Shown piece after piece: positions 22,186-35,178 of a stretch of DNA of 64,000 nucleotides (positions are counted from its first letter, which is position 1; each line of letters begins with the position of its first letter). Under the pieces are notes generated by a model. The model saw only the letters and a program-made list of their open reading frames with translations. It ran no database searches and was not told where the DNA came from. The translations under genes were made by a program, and so were the position numbers. The DNA is from Salvator merianae (lineage: Eukaryota; Chordata; Lepidosauria; Squamata; Teiidae): positions 141,274,796 to 141,338,795 of the forward strand of contig QVOM02000034.1 of NCBI GenBank assembly GCA_003586115.2, written 5' to 3'.

Positions 22186-23305
22186 GGGCCTGTTCGCACT
22201 TGAAACTAGTGAGCGTCAGGAACGCTCACTAGACAAGTGCATTCACACAGGCAGACGGCCATAAAGACCACTGCCGATCGTTACTACCGCTAGACAAGGA
22301 AGAAGGTGTCCGAATCCTCACCTGAAGTTCAAAGTGAGCTTCAGGTGAGGATTCTTTCACACCTACCTCGTCGACGGTGGTGGCGGCCATCTTCTGGGTG
22401 AACAGCCCACCCATCACGCATGTGTGATCTCGCGATCACGCAATGCATGATGAGCAATGGGGCCTAGCCCTTTGTGTGGGCCCCAGTTGGGCCCACGCCA
22501 TCGCAATTGGGTCTGGGACGCCGGATGGAGCTACACTGCGCCTTGTCCGGCGTTTCGGTGCCCGATCACTGTGGCAGCGACCTACAAGCATCAGAGCACT
22601 GCCATGGCAACTGGGAGGCCCGCGCAGCATGCACGGTGATGACGCGATCACATGTGCGCACTGGGTCCCTCCCCCCGTAGTGCGATCCGGCCTTCCTGAT
22701 CGGGCCTGAGGAGCCCCGATTGGGTGCACCCGGCCCAATTGGGGTGGCTTGATCACCCCAATGAGGCCAGGTGCGCCCAATTGGGGGGGCGTGGGCCCGA
22801 TCAGGAAAGCCAGATCATGCTACGGGGGGGGGGGAACCCAGTGCACACACGTCATCATCATACGCACTGTGCGGGCCTCTCGGTCACCATGGCAGCGGCC
22901 TGACGCTTGTAGGCTGTTGCCGCAGTGACCGCCCTTCGCAGCCGCGTTCGGGCACCGAAACGCTGGACGGGGCGCAGCGTGGACCCATAAAGTGTCCCAG
23001 GCCCAGTTGCGGCAGCGTGGGCCTGACTGGGGCCCGCGCAAAGGGATAGGCCCCATTGCCCACTGTGCATGTGTGTGCATGCGCGTGGGGCTGCTGCAGT
23101 CATCACGGCAGCGGCTGGCCGCTTGCTGGCCGCTGTCATGGCTAGTATCAGGCATGGATACTGACATTCGCACTTGCGAATGCCAGTAGCCAGCCTCAGG
23201 TAAGTTTTCAGGCCCCATTATGCAGGCCCCATCGTGCATCGTAGTCTGTTCCACGCTAGAATGGCCTAATTAGCCCATTCTTGCGTGGAAAGTGCAAACA
23301 GGCCC
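22186..23305. mobile_element. Long foldback DNA element, about 1.1 kb
   Basis: The ends are inverted repeats: GGGCCTGTTCGCACTT on the left and the reverse complement of GGGCCTGTTTGCACTT on the right (one mismatch in 16). The interior is GC-rich, unlike its AT-rich flanks, and is itself an imperfect palindrome: about 22440-22740 pairs with about 22765-23100 around an axis near 22755, which is why both strands give mirror-like open frames. No transposase is encoded. No target duplication is evident. It is non-autonomous and the superfamily is not clear. Confidence 0.75.
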
Positions 23306-23910
23306 AAAGTGTCTTAAAATCAACTGTACATGAATTCAAATAACAAGTGATCCTTAAGAAATGACACAAGGAGTTCAATTGGTAATCATTATGGAATATA
23401 CCTTTAACAAATAAACTAAATATATAAACACATATAAAGGTAAAAGTGCCAAAAATTAATGCTACGTTTAGTTAACTGAACCAGTAGGTACAAATAAAAT
23501 ACGCATTTCTGTTTGTCTTTAAAACATCTTCAGAAAACATTTCCCTATCCTTTCCCTCTTCTGTTCTTCTTCTCTCCCTCCATGTGCCATGCCCCCAATT
23601 TTGGGGAGTTTGTTTTTGCTTTTTTCTCTTCCTCTTCCCTTGTCTTTCCTTCCCAACAGGTATGATAACTACAAATTGAAAAGCAATGAAACTTCAAAAA
23701 AGAGGAGTTATTGTTGAAAATTGTGAGATAGTGGGAAAGTACAGTAATGAAGGAAGGCAAAAGATAGTGAGATAATAATGTTATGAAACATACAGAAGCA
23801 AGAAGGAGAAATACAGAATAGAATATCATAAGAAGTAATTACCCAAAGCTGGTTTGCTATAAAGAAGTTGGCTGATGATTTCCTTAGAATCAAAAGAAAT
23901 CTGCAGATAG
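23306..23910. other. Unannotated A/T-rich stretch
   Basis: Lies between the foldback element and an L2 tail. It may be the L1 interval interrupted on both sides, but no coding motif supports this. Confidence 0.35.
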
Positions 23911-24195
23911 GTTTATTATTTATTTATTATTTGCATTTTTATCCCACCCTGAATGGGGAGGAAAAGCTGTAAAAAGCTGCGTCTTCACTGTTTTCCTAAG
24001 CATATAAAGTGAAAGTGCATGACGCATCTCAGGGGGGAGACTGTTCCATAGTCTGGAAGCCATCACTGAGAAGGCCCTATCCTGGGTGCCCACCCCTTTT
24101 GCTACTGAGAGTGGTGGTACAACCAGAAGGGCATCCCCTACAAATCCTAGGTCATAGGCAGGTCAATATGGAAGAAGTTGGGAGCATTTAACTTT
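23911..24195 (-). mobile_element. L2-group LINE 3' end, inverted
   Basis: Starts on the plus strand with TTTATTATTTATTTATTATTT, the reverse complement of the (TAAA)n tail, followed by GCATTTTTATCCCACCCTG. It then matches 31440-31560, 42500-42720 and 50870-51005, for example GACGCATCTCAGGGGGGAGA and CCTATCCTGGGTGCCCACCCC. It is the 3' UTR and last codons of the same LINE whose reverse transcriptase lies at 50853-52560. Confidence 0.85.
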
Positions 24196-25080
24196 AGAGA
24201 TGTTATTAGAGAATGAGACAGGGAGTTGTTTGCATTGAAATGAGACTTTTGACTTTATTCTTCTGGAATGATGTTGCTTAAAATGCTGTATTTTCAGAGG
24301 AGCTTATGACCAGCTGACCATAGGGGCAAGAAGAGTAGTGTTGCTTCTACTGAGTATTTCTTCTGCCATTTTGGATTGGTTTGGGGCTCCTTCTGGGTAT
24401 AAAAAATGAAGAAGTAGAGAGATTTCTTTAGAAGTTTCTCCTAAAGTTTTCCTTTTATAGAAAACTAATAATGTGCAGGAGAAAATCCATCTGAATTTCA
24501 CATTAATGTAGGATAGAGCTCCAATAATTGAGTGGAAGTATCTACATAGTTTTAATGTTATAAGGGAGATATCATGAAGTATAATTATTTTTTATTTGTA
24601 TTGTAAGATTCTGGATATTTCTTAGGGAGGGCTGGTAAAGCTTAATGCTTCTATGAGCTCTTGAGCTATCTGAAGGAGAGAGGAAAACTGCAGGAATGAT
24701 ATCAGTCAACCACTGCAAAACAAATACAATTAAATCATTTCCCATCTCACATTCTTCCAGAGCATACTCATGAGGCTTAACCCTGCAGAAGTAGTTTTCC
24801 TGATCAGTAATCTTAATTTCAAAACCTCTTGGTGTAAAGCAGAGATTTTTTGTATATTTGAGGCTGCAATATGAAACACCTCCAAGCCTATCACTCAGAT
24901 TTCTTTTAGGGAAGACACAATTGTGGAGAGTTATTTTTTTAATAGCACCTATGTTGTTTTCTAATTTGTGTTCAAGCTCAGAATGAGAGCACTTCCATTC
25001 TTTGAAGTTCAAATTGAGGATACAATTTAAAAGAGAACTGGGCAGAATGTTCAGATTGAAGAGGGAACGTTTCCTGCATA
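24196..25080 (-). pseudogene. L1-type LINE ORF1 (copy D), inverted
   Basis: The minus-strand frame 25012-24572 (146 codons) has a heptad-like start and then IVFVLQWLTDIIPAVFLSPS followed by SRAHRSIKL, the L1 ORF1 transition into the RNA-binding domain. It is interrupted by the stop near 24572, and the L2 tail ends to its left. Confidence 0.6.
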
Positions 25081-25649
25081 ACTGCCAAATCCTCTGAGGC
25101 TTGAACTACAACCACAATTTTTGGTAGGTGAGCAAGAAGGCTAGAGGTAGTAGCCACTTTTTCCCCTTATTTTGAGTCTCCATGGTGGCTGTTGGGGCTC
25201 AAAAGGTATAATTAAACAAAATCCTAGGCTTTTTAGAGTATTATAGGATGCAATGGCCACTTACCCCTTTGCTGTTCAGGGCATTTTAAGTAGCATCAGG
25301 TAGGGTTCTGGTGAAATGCTTTACTAGTGAAACCTATGCATGCATGCCCAAATCATGCTGTCCCCTCTAGGTTCAGTTTTCCAACCCATTTCTAAACATT
25401 TCAATATCCTCCCTCCTTGCACTCCCAAGCCCTGAACTCTCCAACTTAGACAGGCATTTACTCTACATCTCCCTATACCATGAGAACTCAGGGTCAATGA
25501 GTAAGCTAGAAGAGAAGGCCTCGGAGCCTGTATAGGCAAGAATTGCACACAGAGGCCAACCTCAGAACCATATCCATGCAGCAGCTACCATTATGGTGCA
25601 GGTGAGTTTCTCACTTAATTTACTCAGAACTCACCTGTGTTTTACCTGT
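25081..25649. other. Unannotated; right part related to 58850-59015
   Basis: No gene seen. The bases CCATGCAGCAGCTACCATTA and the following GTGAGTTT ... CTCACTTAATTT (25574-25650) resemble the inverted repeat at 58803-59005, so part of this is another copy of that repeat family. Confidence 0.4.
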
Positions 25650-26385
25650 GAACAATGGGATAATTATTCTAAGATGGAACAGACCCCAATGTGTGGACAC
25701 CGTCTGCACGACGGGGTGTAGGAACACACCTGAAGCCAGCTACTGGTGTTTGCCATGTGAATGTTGGTAGCTGTGCCTGATCCACACTGCGGCAGTGGCC
25801 AGCAAGCAGCTGGCCATTGCCATGGTGACCAGGAGGCCCACAAAGTGCACAGGTATGATGGGGTGATTGCGGCAGTGCCATTGGGCCTATGCAATAAGGT
25901 CACGTGAAGCCCCATCACACCTGCACACTCTGTGGGCCAGCTGGTCGCTATGGCAGTGACCAGACACTTGCCAGCTGCTGCCACCGTGACCACTGGGCCC
26001 CCACCCAATCTTGCAACAGAATGCTGGATTGGGAATTGCGCAACCCCATCCGGCATCACAGGCCTGATTGGGGTATTGTGGGCCCAGTCAGGGCATTGAG
26101 CAGGTCCAATTGGTCCCAACTGCCCCATCGTGCATGCATGATGTGCACATTGTGCACAAGATGGCCACCGCAGTGCAGGTAAGTGGCAATGGAACCTTAC
26201 CTGAAGCTCGCTGTGAGCTTCAGGTAAGGTTCCTGACTGCTATTTACTGCACCAGCGGTATCCGCAATTGGGAGCACATGAAACCTGCTCCTGGTCACTT
26301 CGGCTGTCTTCTGGTGTGGATGCATTTGGGTAGCAAGCATTCTCAATGCTTGCTAGTCCAAAGTGTGAATAGGCCCCCTGATCTA
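25650..26385. mobile_element. Foldback DNA element, second copy
   Basis: GC-rich and related to 22186-23305: the left part resembles the reverse complement of that element's right end (GGAACAGAC, ACGATGGGG-like runs), it carries the same kind of palindrome (CTGAAGCTCGCTGTGAGCTTCAG at 26202-26224), and its right end AGTGTGAATAGGCCCC is a diverged form of the terminal inverted repeat. The left terminal repeat is lost or mutated. The flanks (25574-25650 and 26386-26580) resemble the contiguous sequence at 58850-59200, so it appears to have inserted into a copy of that repeat. Confidence 0.6.
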
Positions 26386-26620
26386 GCTATTATAGAGAGG
26401 CAAGACTTGTTGAGTGAAGCACTCAGCAGTCTGTAGCTTCTGTACATGATTTGGATAGTTGAACAGAGGTTTTGCACAAGTCTGTTGTCAACTCTCATCA
26501 TATCTAGTTGCAGTCAGAGAATACTGAGGCTTTATTTAGTCCAGAACTGATTTACTGGTTCTTCCTCCTGTCCATGTTATTTTTGTAAGCAATGTTTTCT
26601 CACAAACTTCTATTAACAAG
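26386..26620 (+). repeat. Interspersed repeat related to 59024-59200
   Basis: Shares CTAT(T)ATAGAGA, then GTTGAACAGAGGTT versus GTTAAACAGAGGTT, with the stretch at 59024 onward. The repeat family was not identified. Confidence 0.4.
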
Positions 26621-26715
26621 CCCATATTGAAGTGCAAGAGTTATGTCACCTTCACCTTAAATTAATGCGCTAGTTCCCTTTGGCTTTAAACATCAGAACC
26701 ACAATAGGAAGCTTA

Positions 26716-28955
<2,240 letters not shown>

Positions 28956-29172
28956 CTTTTCCAGGACTGCTAATTGTGAGTAGAGGTTGGTGATCATTCG
29001 TCATATTATGTTTTTTCTTCTGACAGAGTAGCTTGCTTGCTTTCTTGTCCAGAATGTTGATGGATGGGTAGAACAAACCAGTAGTTTGAGTTCCTTGCTC
29101 TTTTTTCCTTAGCAGATTAGAACTTGATGATGTTGGTGATGAAACAACTGACTGTTGCTTAAAAGTTTCATA
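28956..29172 (-). CDS. Host gene exon (unidentified), 217 bp
   Basis: Minus strand: strong acceptor (TTTTTTTTAG), then 217 bases open in phase 0, then donor AAAAG followed by GTAAAG. The peptide begins YETFKQQSVVSSPTSSSSNL, continues with GTQTTGLFYPSINIL and a lysine-rich CQKKKHN, and ends TISSPGK. It is Ser/Thr/Lys-rich and looks disordered. It ends after one codon base, which is exactly the phase the exon at 26755-26858 needs, so the two are very probably consecutive. I cannot name the gene. The exon at 60464-60588 ends in phase 0 and could precede it across a large intron. Confidence 0.65.
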
Positions 29173-30436
29173 CTAAAAAAAACCCAAAAATTAAGTGTTT
29201 ATACTAAGATATTTGAAGGCTCAAAGAGAATCATGTAAAATATCTCAGATTAGAGAATCTGTTTATTCTAGTCACAAAATACTTTTCAGAATTTGGCAGG
29301 GAAGGTATTTGAATTAATATAGTCATTTTTTTCCTTTGAGCAAGTGGTTACAGAGGAAAAGCAGAAACCAAATGCATATGACACTGGAAAGAACTGGAAA
29401 GCAAGATCTTGCTAACTGCAGCAGAACTGCAGGGTACAGAACATTGTATGTTTCCTAACCAAACAGTTTTATTACCTAGTCCCCATTTAAATGAACATTG
29501 GAAGGAATTAAGCTCATAAAAAGTGCAGGTTTTCTAAGACTCAAAAATGATATTTATTATATATTGGAACAGTTTAAATCTGAACTCTTCATAGAAAGGA
29601 GGACGAAATATGAAGACTTGAAAGTTAAAGAAAGTACAAGGAAAAGTGGAAGAAAGTCTATGAGTATGAGAAAAAAATATATAACAGCCAATTACAAGAT
29701 ATGGTAAATTGGTTCTCCCGGATATAAAATTGGACATTACGTATTTAGTATCCACACCCAAGATTCTGATGGGTAGGTGTGTTCATACTGGGATCTGTTT
29801 AAATTTAAAGTATTATATAAGTGTATATGTATTGTATACATAAAGTATAAATGTGTAAGGTATGAATAAATTAATCTAAAAAATAAGGAACTGGGGAATA
29901 TTTTGGAATAAACCAAACCTGTTCAAAAAAGACAGATTGTACTTGAACCAAAATGGAAACAGATAAAGGGTGCAGAGCAGCCTTTGAACTGATATCAAAG
30001 GAAAAGCCGACAAGAACTGGGGAGCATCTGGTTCAGGGAAGTGTACATTTGAGTGAGGGGTTAGGAATTATACACACAGTAAGTTGAATGGAAAACTAGT
30101 CTGTAATATTCAAACAGAAAGATGTAAGAGGCAGGCTAAGAAATCACATGGTTTCTCTAATCTTCTGGGACTTCTCCTGTTCTCCAGGAACAGCATGAAG
30201 TCTGCTGGTTTCCTCCAATCAGCTTCCTCCCAGCTACCTTCCTGTTCACAGTGACTTTCTGCCTCCCCACAGAATAGGAATATGCAAATTATCCCTGGAG
30301 ATCAGGAGATAAAGGAGGCTCAACTAGAATGCTTACCTAAAATTGCAGTACTTGAAGTTACTAAAAGCAAAAAAAAAATCAGAAAATGAAAGGATTGTCC
30401 TAATGTTTGTTTGTTTCGTGGGGAGAGAATAATGTG
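29173..30436 (-). other. Intron sequence, unannotated
   Basis: A/T-rich, no recognised element. A segment at about 29900-30050 resembles no motif I can name. A 24-base splice-bounded stretch at 30337-30360 is discussed under rejected items. Confidence 0.35.
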
Positions 30437-31264
30437 TCAATAATGTGTGAAGGGGCTACCGTCCCTGTGGTGACGGACAGGCGGAGATATGGTGCTGGGA
30501 GGCAGAAGCAACAGATTAGGAGAAGGAGTGTTAGATGTCTTAAAGCTATCACTCCTTCTGTTCTGCCTTCTAACCAGCAAAATATGGGGATGCCTGTTGG
30601 CCCACCACCCTGGCAGTGCTGCTTTTGAATGCCAGATCAGTCCAGAATAAAACATCACTCATCCATGACTTAATTCTGGATGAAGGGGCTGATCTGGCAT
30701 GCATTACGGAGACCTGGATAGATGAACTGGGTGGGCCTAGTCTTACCCAGCTTTGTCCCCCAGGCTACTTGGTGCAGCACTGTTCCAGACCAGTAGGGAG
30801 GGGAGTGGGTGTTGCTGTAGTCCATAGGACTTCTATCTCTCTTATCAGACAACCAGTTCGCTCTATGACTGGGTTTGTTTTTGTTACTGGACCAGAGAAA
30901 CAGGGATCTTGCTGGTGTACTGCCCACCCCGCTACCCAGCAGCCTCCCTCTCTGAGCTGGTTGAGGTGATCTATGATGCGGTAGTGGAGGCCCCTGACAC
31001 AGTGGCGTTGGAGATTTTAACATCCATGCTGAGACTATCCTCTTCATGGCCTCCATGACAACTATGGGGCTGTCTCAGTTTGTAAGCGGTCCAACTCACT
31101 CAGCAAACCATACCCTCAATCTGGTCTTTGCCACAGAGCTGACTGATGAGAATCCATTGATAGGAGGGCTGATGGTAAGCCCATTGTCATGGATGGATCA
31201 TTCCCTGGTAAAATTTGGATTGACAGTGACAGCTCCCCTCCACGGGGGTGGGGGACTCATTGAG
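30437..31264 (+). pseudogene. L2-group LINE, endonuclease domain
   Basis: The plus strand from 30616 encodes LLNARSVQNKTSLIHDLI followed by DLACITETWIDE, the opening blocks of the apurinic/apyrimidinic endonuclease of L2/jockey-type LINEs, which nicks the target DNA. Further on, after frame changes, come LGLSQFVSGPTHSANHTLNL and LVF, the distal part of the same domain. The copy is cut at 31264 where an inverted L2 tail begins. Confidence 0.8.
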
Positions 31265-31590
31265 ATGGTCCACCCCCGGAGACTTTATTTATTTATTTAT
31301 TTGCATTTTTAGCCCATCCTATACCTGAAGGTCTCAGGGCAGGTTACAACAATTAAAACAACAACAACAACAAAAAACTCATAAAAGGCATGCAATAAAA
31401 CAGTAGTCTGGAAGTAGGGAGGGAAAGCTGCACCTTCAGCCAAAGGCAAGGGTAAATGGGTGGGTCTTTATTGCTCTCCTAAAGATGTAAAGTGAGGAAG
31501 CTTGACGACCTCAGGGGGAAGAGTGTTCCACAATCTGGGAGCCACCACTGAAAGACCGGCATGATATGCATCCGGCCAGCTCTAACTTTT
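31265..31590 (-). mobile_element. L2-group LINE 3' end, inverted
   Basis: Starts with (TTTA)n and GCATTTTTAGCCCATCC, then TCAGGGCAGGTTACAACAA (shared with 42420 and 50757), AGGCATGCAATAAAACAGTAG and the region matching the last LINE codons (CAGGGGGAAGAGTGTTCCAC). It ends after GCATGATATGCATCCGGCCAG. Its tail-to-end join with 30437-31264 shows insertion into or next to another L2 copy. Confidence 0.85.
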
Positions 31591-31599
31591 TATTTTGCT

Positions 31600-31696
31600 T
31601 TTAACTTTTTATTTTGCTTCAGAATGTACTGTGTGAAATAGGATGCTGGACAAAATGGGCTATGGCCTGACCCAGGAGGGCGCCTCTTATGTTTAG
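31600..31696 (+). mobile_element. LINE/SINE-type 3' tail fragment
   Basis: The run GGATGCTGGACAAAATGGGC followed by TGGCCTGACCCAG resembles the 3' end of CR1-type repeats of reptiles. A duplicated TTTTTATTTTGCTTTTAAC lies just before it. Short and uncertain. Confidence 0.35.
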
Positions 31697-32499
31697 TGAC
31701 CTTTAGCTCCCTTATATCCTCTGGACAAAGATCAAATGCTTCTTATGGAACTTGAACCCAGTGTATCACAAAAAAATAACTTGCAGAAATTCACCCAACC
31801 TTGTCAGGAAGTTCATAGCTCCTGATGCATCAGCATTTTTTACCCAAATCTTGAATGGTTCAGTGTTATTGTTGAAACATTTGTTCAGCTGCTGCTGTGC
31901 TCTTTTAACCTTCTTCAGCTTCAGTCAACTAACACCAAACCTACTCCAAGTCACAGGAGGAACATTAGGATCTGTCACATGTTCATCCATCTCTAAGTCA
32001 TTCTTTCAGACTTCTTGGACCATGTTATCACTTGCTCACCTGGGCAGAACCCATCACACTATTGTAGTTCCTGCTTTTGACAAAAGACATTTTAATTTAA
32101 TTTAATTTTCTTTCCACTCTTCAGGGGTGGCAATATACAATTGCAAGCCCAACTCAATTGCAAAATTCAAGCTCCTCTAGGCAATAGAATCAGTATAAGC
32201 AGAGTTATCTATGCCATGATGATACTCATCTGTTGGCAGAACACCAGTGATGTGATACTTTTGCTCTTCTGCATTCCATACTACACAGCTACAGCAGTAC
32301 TGAGCAACAGCATGGACCATGTCTGAGTCTCTTTCCTGCTGAAACAGCTTTAAGCCTTGTGTAATGCAATAATATTGCTCAAATGCCAGAACATCTGCAT
32401 TTATATGAATTTCCTCCTCTCTATAAACTTTTTCAGGGCAGACTTGTTGACCCATTGCTGCACTTTCCCATGGAAATTTTGCACCCTTGTATTAACAAT
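31697..32499 (-). pseudogene. PGGHG: Retrocopy of PGGHG (GH65 glucosidase), 5'-truncated
   Basis: PGGHG removes glucose from glucosyl-galactosyl-hydroxylysine of collagen. Reading the minus strand: GAKFPWESA and VCPEKVYREEEIHINADV (about 32498-32400), QYYCITQGLKLF, AVAQYCCSCVVW, then GVLPTDEYHHGIDNSAYTD (about 32235-32180), which holds the catalytic-Glu region of this family, then TPEEWKE, NDLEMDEHVTDPN, VKRAQQQLNKCF with EPFKIW, and NADASGAMNFLT (near 31820). These blocks come from several exons of the usual gene but follow one another without introns, which marks a processed copy. It is 5'-truncated, has stops and frame changes, and seems to lack a piece near 32050. A poly(A) end is not seen; other repeats begin at 31696. 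I am fairly sure of the family and less sure of the exact paralogue. Confidence 0.75.
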
Positions 32500-34294
32500 A
32501 TGACATCTTTCCAATGATACAGAATCTTTTTGCAATGTATTGTTCATAATTTGTTTTAATGGATGAAGAAGTCCATACTCAAAACACTGATAATACATTG
32601 TGGGGAGGCCATCCAGTCCTGGTGCCTTTCCTACCTTTACTTTTTGATAGCATCATAATTCCTGTGGAGTTCTAGGCCCATTCAGTAGTGATCTTTGTTC
32701 ATCAGAAATTTTATCTTTACTTAAGTACTAATCTATAGCTCTTGGGAGAGTTTCATGACTCTTACACAAGTTGATATAGTACTGATAAAATGTCTTCTTT
32801 ATAGTCACATTATCTGATATTAGATCATTCCTATCTTACATCTTTAATATGATTTTCTTTTCTCTTTCTTTTCCTAGTTTCTAGGCTAATTTAGTTCTTG
32901 TTTTTTCTTAATTAACATGGCATGATATTCTAGAAAATATTTTCTCATAAAAGTTTTACTTGCATCCCAAACAATTCTAGCATCCGTCTCTTTGTTCAGG
33001 TTAATCTCAAAGAATTCTTTAAATTTGTTCTTACAGTCCTTCAAAATACCTTCCTTCTCTAATATCTCAATTTCCACTGGTAAGTGCTTCTTTTCTCTTT
33101 AAAATTCAAAGTCACTGGGTTGTGGTCTCAAAAAGTTCATGTAGTATATCTGTCCTGGTTAATTTAGTAGCCAGGTTTTTAGTTGTCCATATCATGTTGA
33201 TTCATGAGAAAGATCTTTCAAGTAGTAAGCATAATTCTTGGCTTCTGCATTTTTATATCTCCAAATACCTATAAGACCCAAATTGTCTGTCAAATCATAA
33301 AAGCCTCTAGGTAATTTCCTTGTCTTTCTTTTATATTTTTTATCCAAAATTGTGAGGGCCACTACTCCATTACAATCACCTAAGAATAACAAATTTTCAT
33401 AGGGAAATTCCAGAAGTTTATTCATCAGTAAATTATAAAATTTAGTTTTGTCTCCATTTGGTGCAAAAATTCCAACCACCAAAATTTTACTTTTCTTTAT
33501 GGTCATTTTCTTCCTTCGTTATCTCTACATTTCAATTCTGGTTTTAATTGGGGTTTTATGTACAACACCACTCCATTCTAATTTTTTTTGTCACAGATGT
33601 GACATTCTTCTCCTAGATGTTATGCACCAAACATTAATCTGTATGGGTTTCCTGTAGACAAATCAGATTTTGATGGGATCTTTTAACACATTTCCCCCTT
33701 TTTTGTGAGGCATTTGCCCCATTCACATATCATGCTGAGCATTTGTACGCCATCATTGGTTCATATCTTTAGAAAAGTCTATTCCTGTGGATCTCCTTCT
33801 CATCTTGGATTTTGTTGGTAGGGGTCTGTTTGGATGTCATTCAATTGTCTTCCATATTTTCTAAGAATTTCTCTTGCTTTTTCCACTGAATTTAAGTGAA
33901 ACTTTTGTTTAAAGGTAAGTATCACTACCTCCAGTCTATCTCATCTGAATTGGATGTTTTTCTGCTTTAACTTCTCAGCCAGAAATGCCTAATCTTTCCT
34001 CTTAATAAGAATCCTAATTGGAAGTCTCTCTTAGAACTATAATAAGTATTTTGTCAATTTTCAGTCTCTCTTCATAGTGTGTCTTTTCCCTACAATCTTC
34101 TTCAGTTTCTTCTTCTAACCCTCTAAGCAAAATTCATTGTCTTTCAGTTGTAAAATTGTGGGATTATCTGTTTTTCCATCTCAGCACAAATAGCATCCAT
34201 TTGGGTGTCTAAGATCTTAACTTTATCAGAGTTGTGTTTCAGTTCTTGAGATAAAGTCTGTACTGTAGTCTTTATGGCTTTTACTTCAGTCGTT
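32500..34294 (-). pseudogene. L1-type LINE ORF1 end and ORF2 start, inverted
   Basis: From high to low coordinates: ORF1-like coiled-coil sequence (34294-34130), endonuclease (33506-33192, with LVVGIFAPNG and NLLFLGDCNGVV), an inter-domain part (33077-32886, NLNKETDARIVWDASKTFMR), and the pre-polymerase block GKAPGLDGLPTMYYQCFEYG (about 32625-32570). It ends near 32500 in the segment before the polymerase core and joins the PGGHG retrocopy on the same strand. The ORF1 part is interrupted by the element at 34295-34854 and resumes at 34855-35060. Confidence 0.75.
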
Positions 34295-34854
34295 GGGCCT
34301 GTTTGCACTTACAATGGTATAACAGTATAACTAGCATGGTTCAGACTGGTAGGGTTTGGGTACGGAGAGAGGTCTTCACACCTGTCAGCACTGGAACATT
34401 CCGCAAGCCGACCAGCGCTGAACACAGTGTGAATGGAAGTGTACTAGTTCAGTAGCTGTGTTTGAACCCAGAGGGTCTGTGTTCGAACCCAGAGGGTCTG
34501 TGTTCGAACCCAGAGGGTCTGTGTTCAAACCTGTGTCTGAAAAGACCACCAGGGTCCAGACCCCAAGGTCCAAACCAGGCTGCAAACTGGCAGACTGTGC
34601 CTGCGCGGCCCCGCCAGTCCCGCCCTGCCACCATTTTGATCCCAGAAATGGTGTGAACGCACCTTCCCTGATCCTCATCTGATCGTGCAGGTTGGGTTGG
34701 AGACTACAAATTAGTTGACCACAGCTGGTTGGATTCAGGAAAGCATCAGGTGGGCTTTGGTAGATTTCGGGTCAGCTGGGGCTGTTTGCAAGTGCGGATC
34801 CTGCATTCTAGCGTGCGTCCTGAAACGTACCACTCGCTAAGTGCAAACAGGCCC
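34295..34854. mobile_element. Non-autonomous inverted-repeat element, 560 bp
   Basis: Perfect 17-base terminal inverted repeats, GGGCCTGTTTGCACTTA, bound the element; the same terminal sequence bounds the foldback element at 22186-23305. It splits an L1 ORF1 copy. The interior holds a 21-base tandem repeat (34456-34530) and no transposase. Short flanks (CGTT and ACTA) do not form an obvious target duplication. Confidence 0.8.
34456..34530 (+). repeat. 21-bp tandem repeat with GTTCGAACC cores
   Basis: Three and a half units of TGTGTTCGAACCCAGAGGGTC. Each middle unit holds the palindrome GTTCGAAC, and GTTCGAACC fits the consensus of the RNA polymerase III B box; whether this means anything is unknown. 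Confidence 0.9.
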
Positions 34855-35060
34855 ACTATCTCTTGTTTAGCTTGTGATAAGCTTACTTGTAGGTTTGATC
34901 TTAAATCATCAAACATTTTTCTCAAATAATCTGGAGAATTTCCAGAAGATTGATCTATATAGGATCTTCTAGTTTTCAGTCCCTTTGGATTTTGTGCTTT
35001 TAAATGTACTAGACAGAATCCATTTTGGCACATTGGATCCAATATTGGAAATAAAAACTC
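34855..35060 (-). pseudogene. L1 ORF1 start, inverted (continuation)
   Basis: The minus-strand frame 35042-34746 begins MDPMCQNGFCLVHLKAQNPK and its early part resembles an L1 ORF1 N-terminus; it resumes the L1 copy cut by the element at 34295-34854. Confidence 0.5.
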
Positions 35061-35178
35061 TATTTTACTATTGTGAAAATTTCCTCTGGCTCACCCCCTC
35101 CCTTCTGCCCACAAGGAAAACAGTATTGACGTAATCAGGGAATGCCATTCATCTTTTTCAGGTCTGGTCTGCTGGGAG

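Noticed and set aside
22443..23254. Overlapping GC-rich open frames on both strands as genes
   Set aside because: They mirror each other because the region is an inverted repeat; composition, not selection, keeps them open.
30337..30360. 24-base microexon candidate on the minus strand between a very good acceptor (pyrimidine run, TTTTAG) and donor (GTAAGC)
   Set aside because: In the phase required by the neighbouring exons it begins with a stop codon. Splice-like words of this kind occur by chance in introns.
31752..32105. Plus-strand 117-codon frame
   Set aside because: It is the antisense of the PGGHG retrocopy, whose minus-strand blocks are recognisable.
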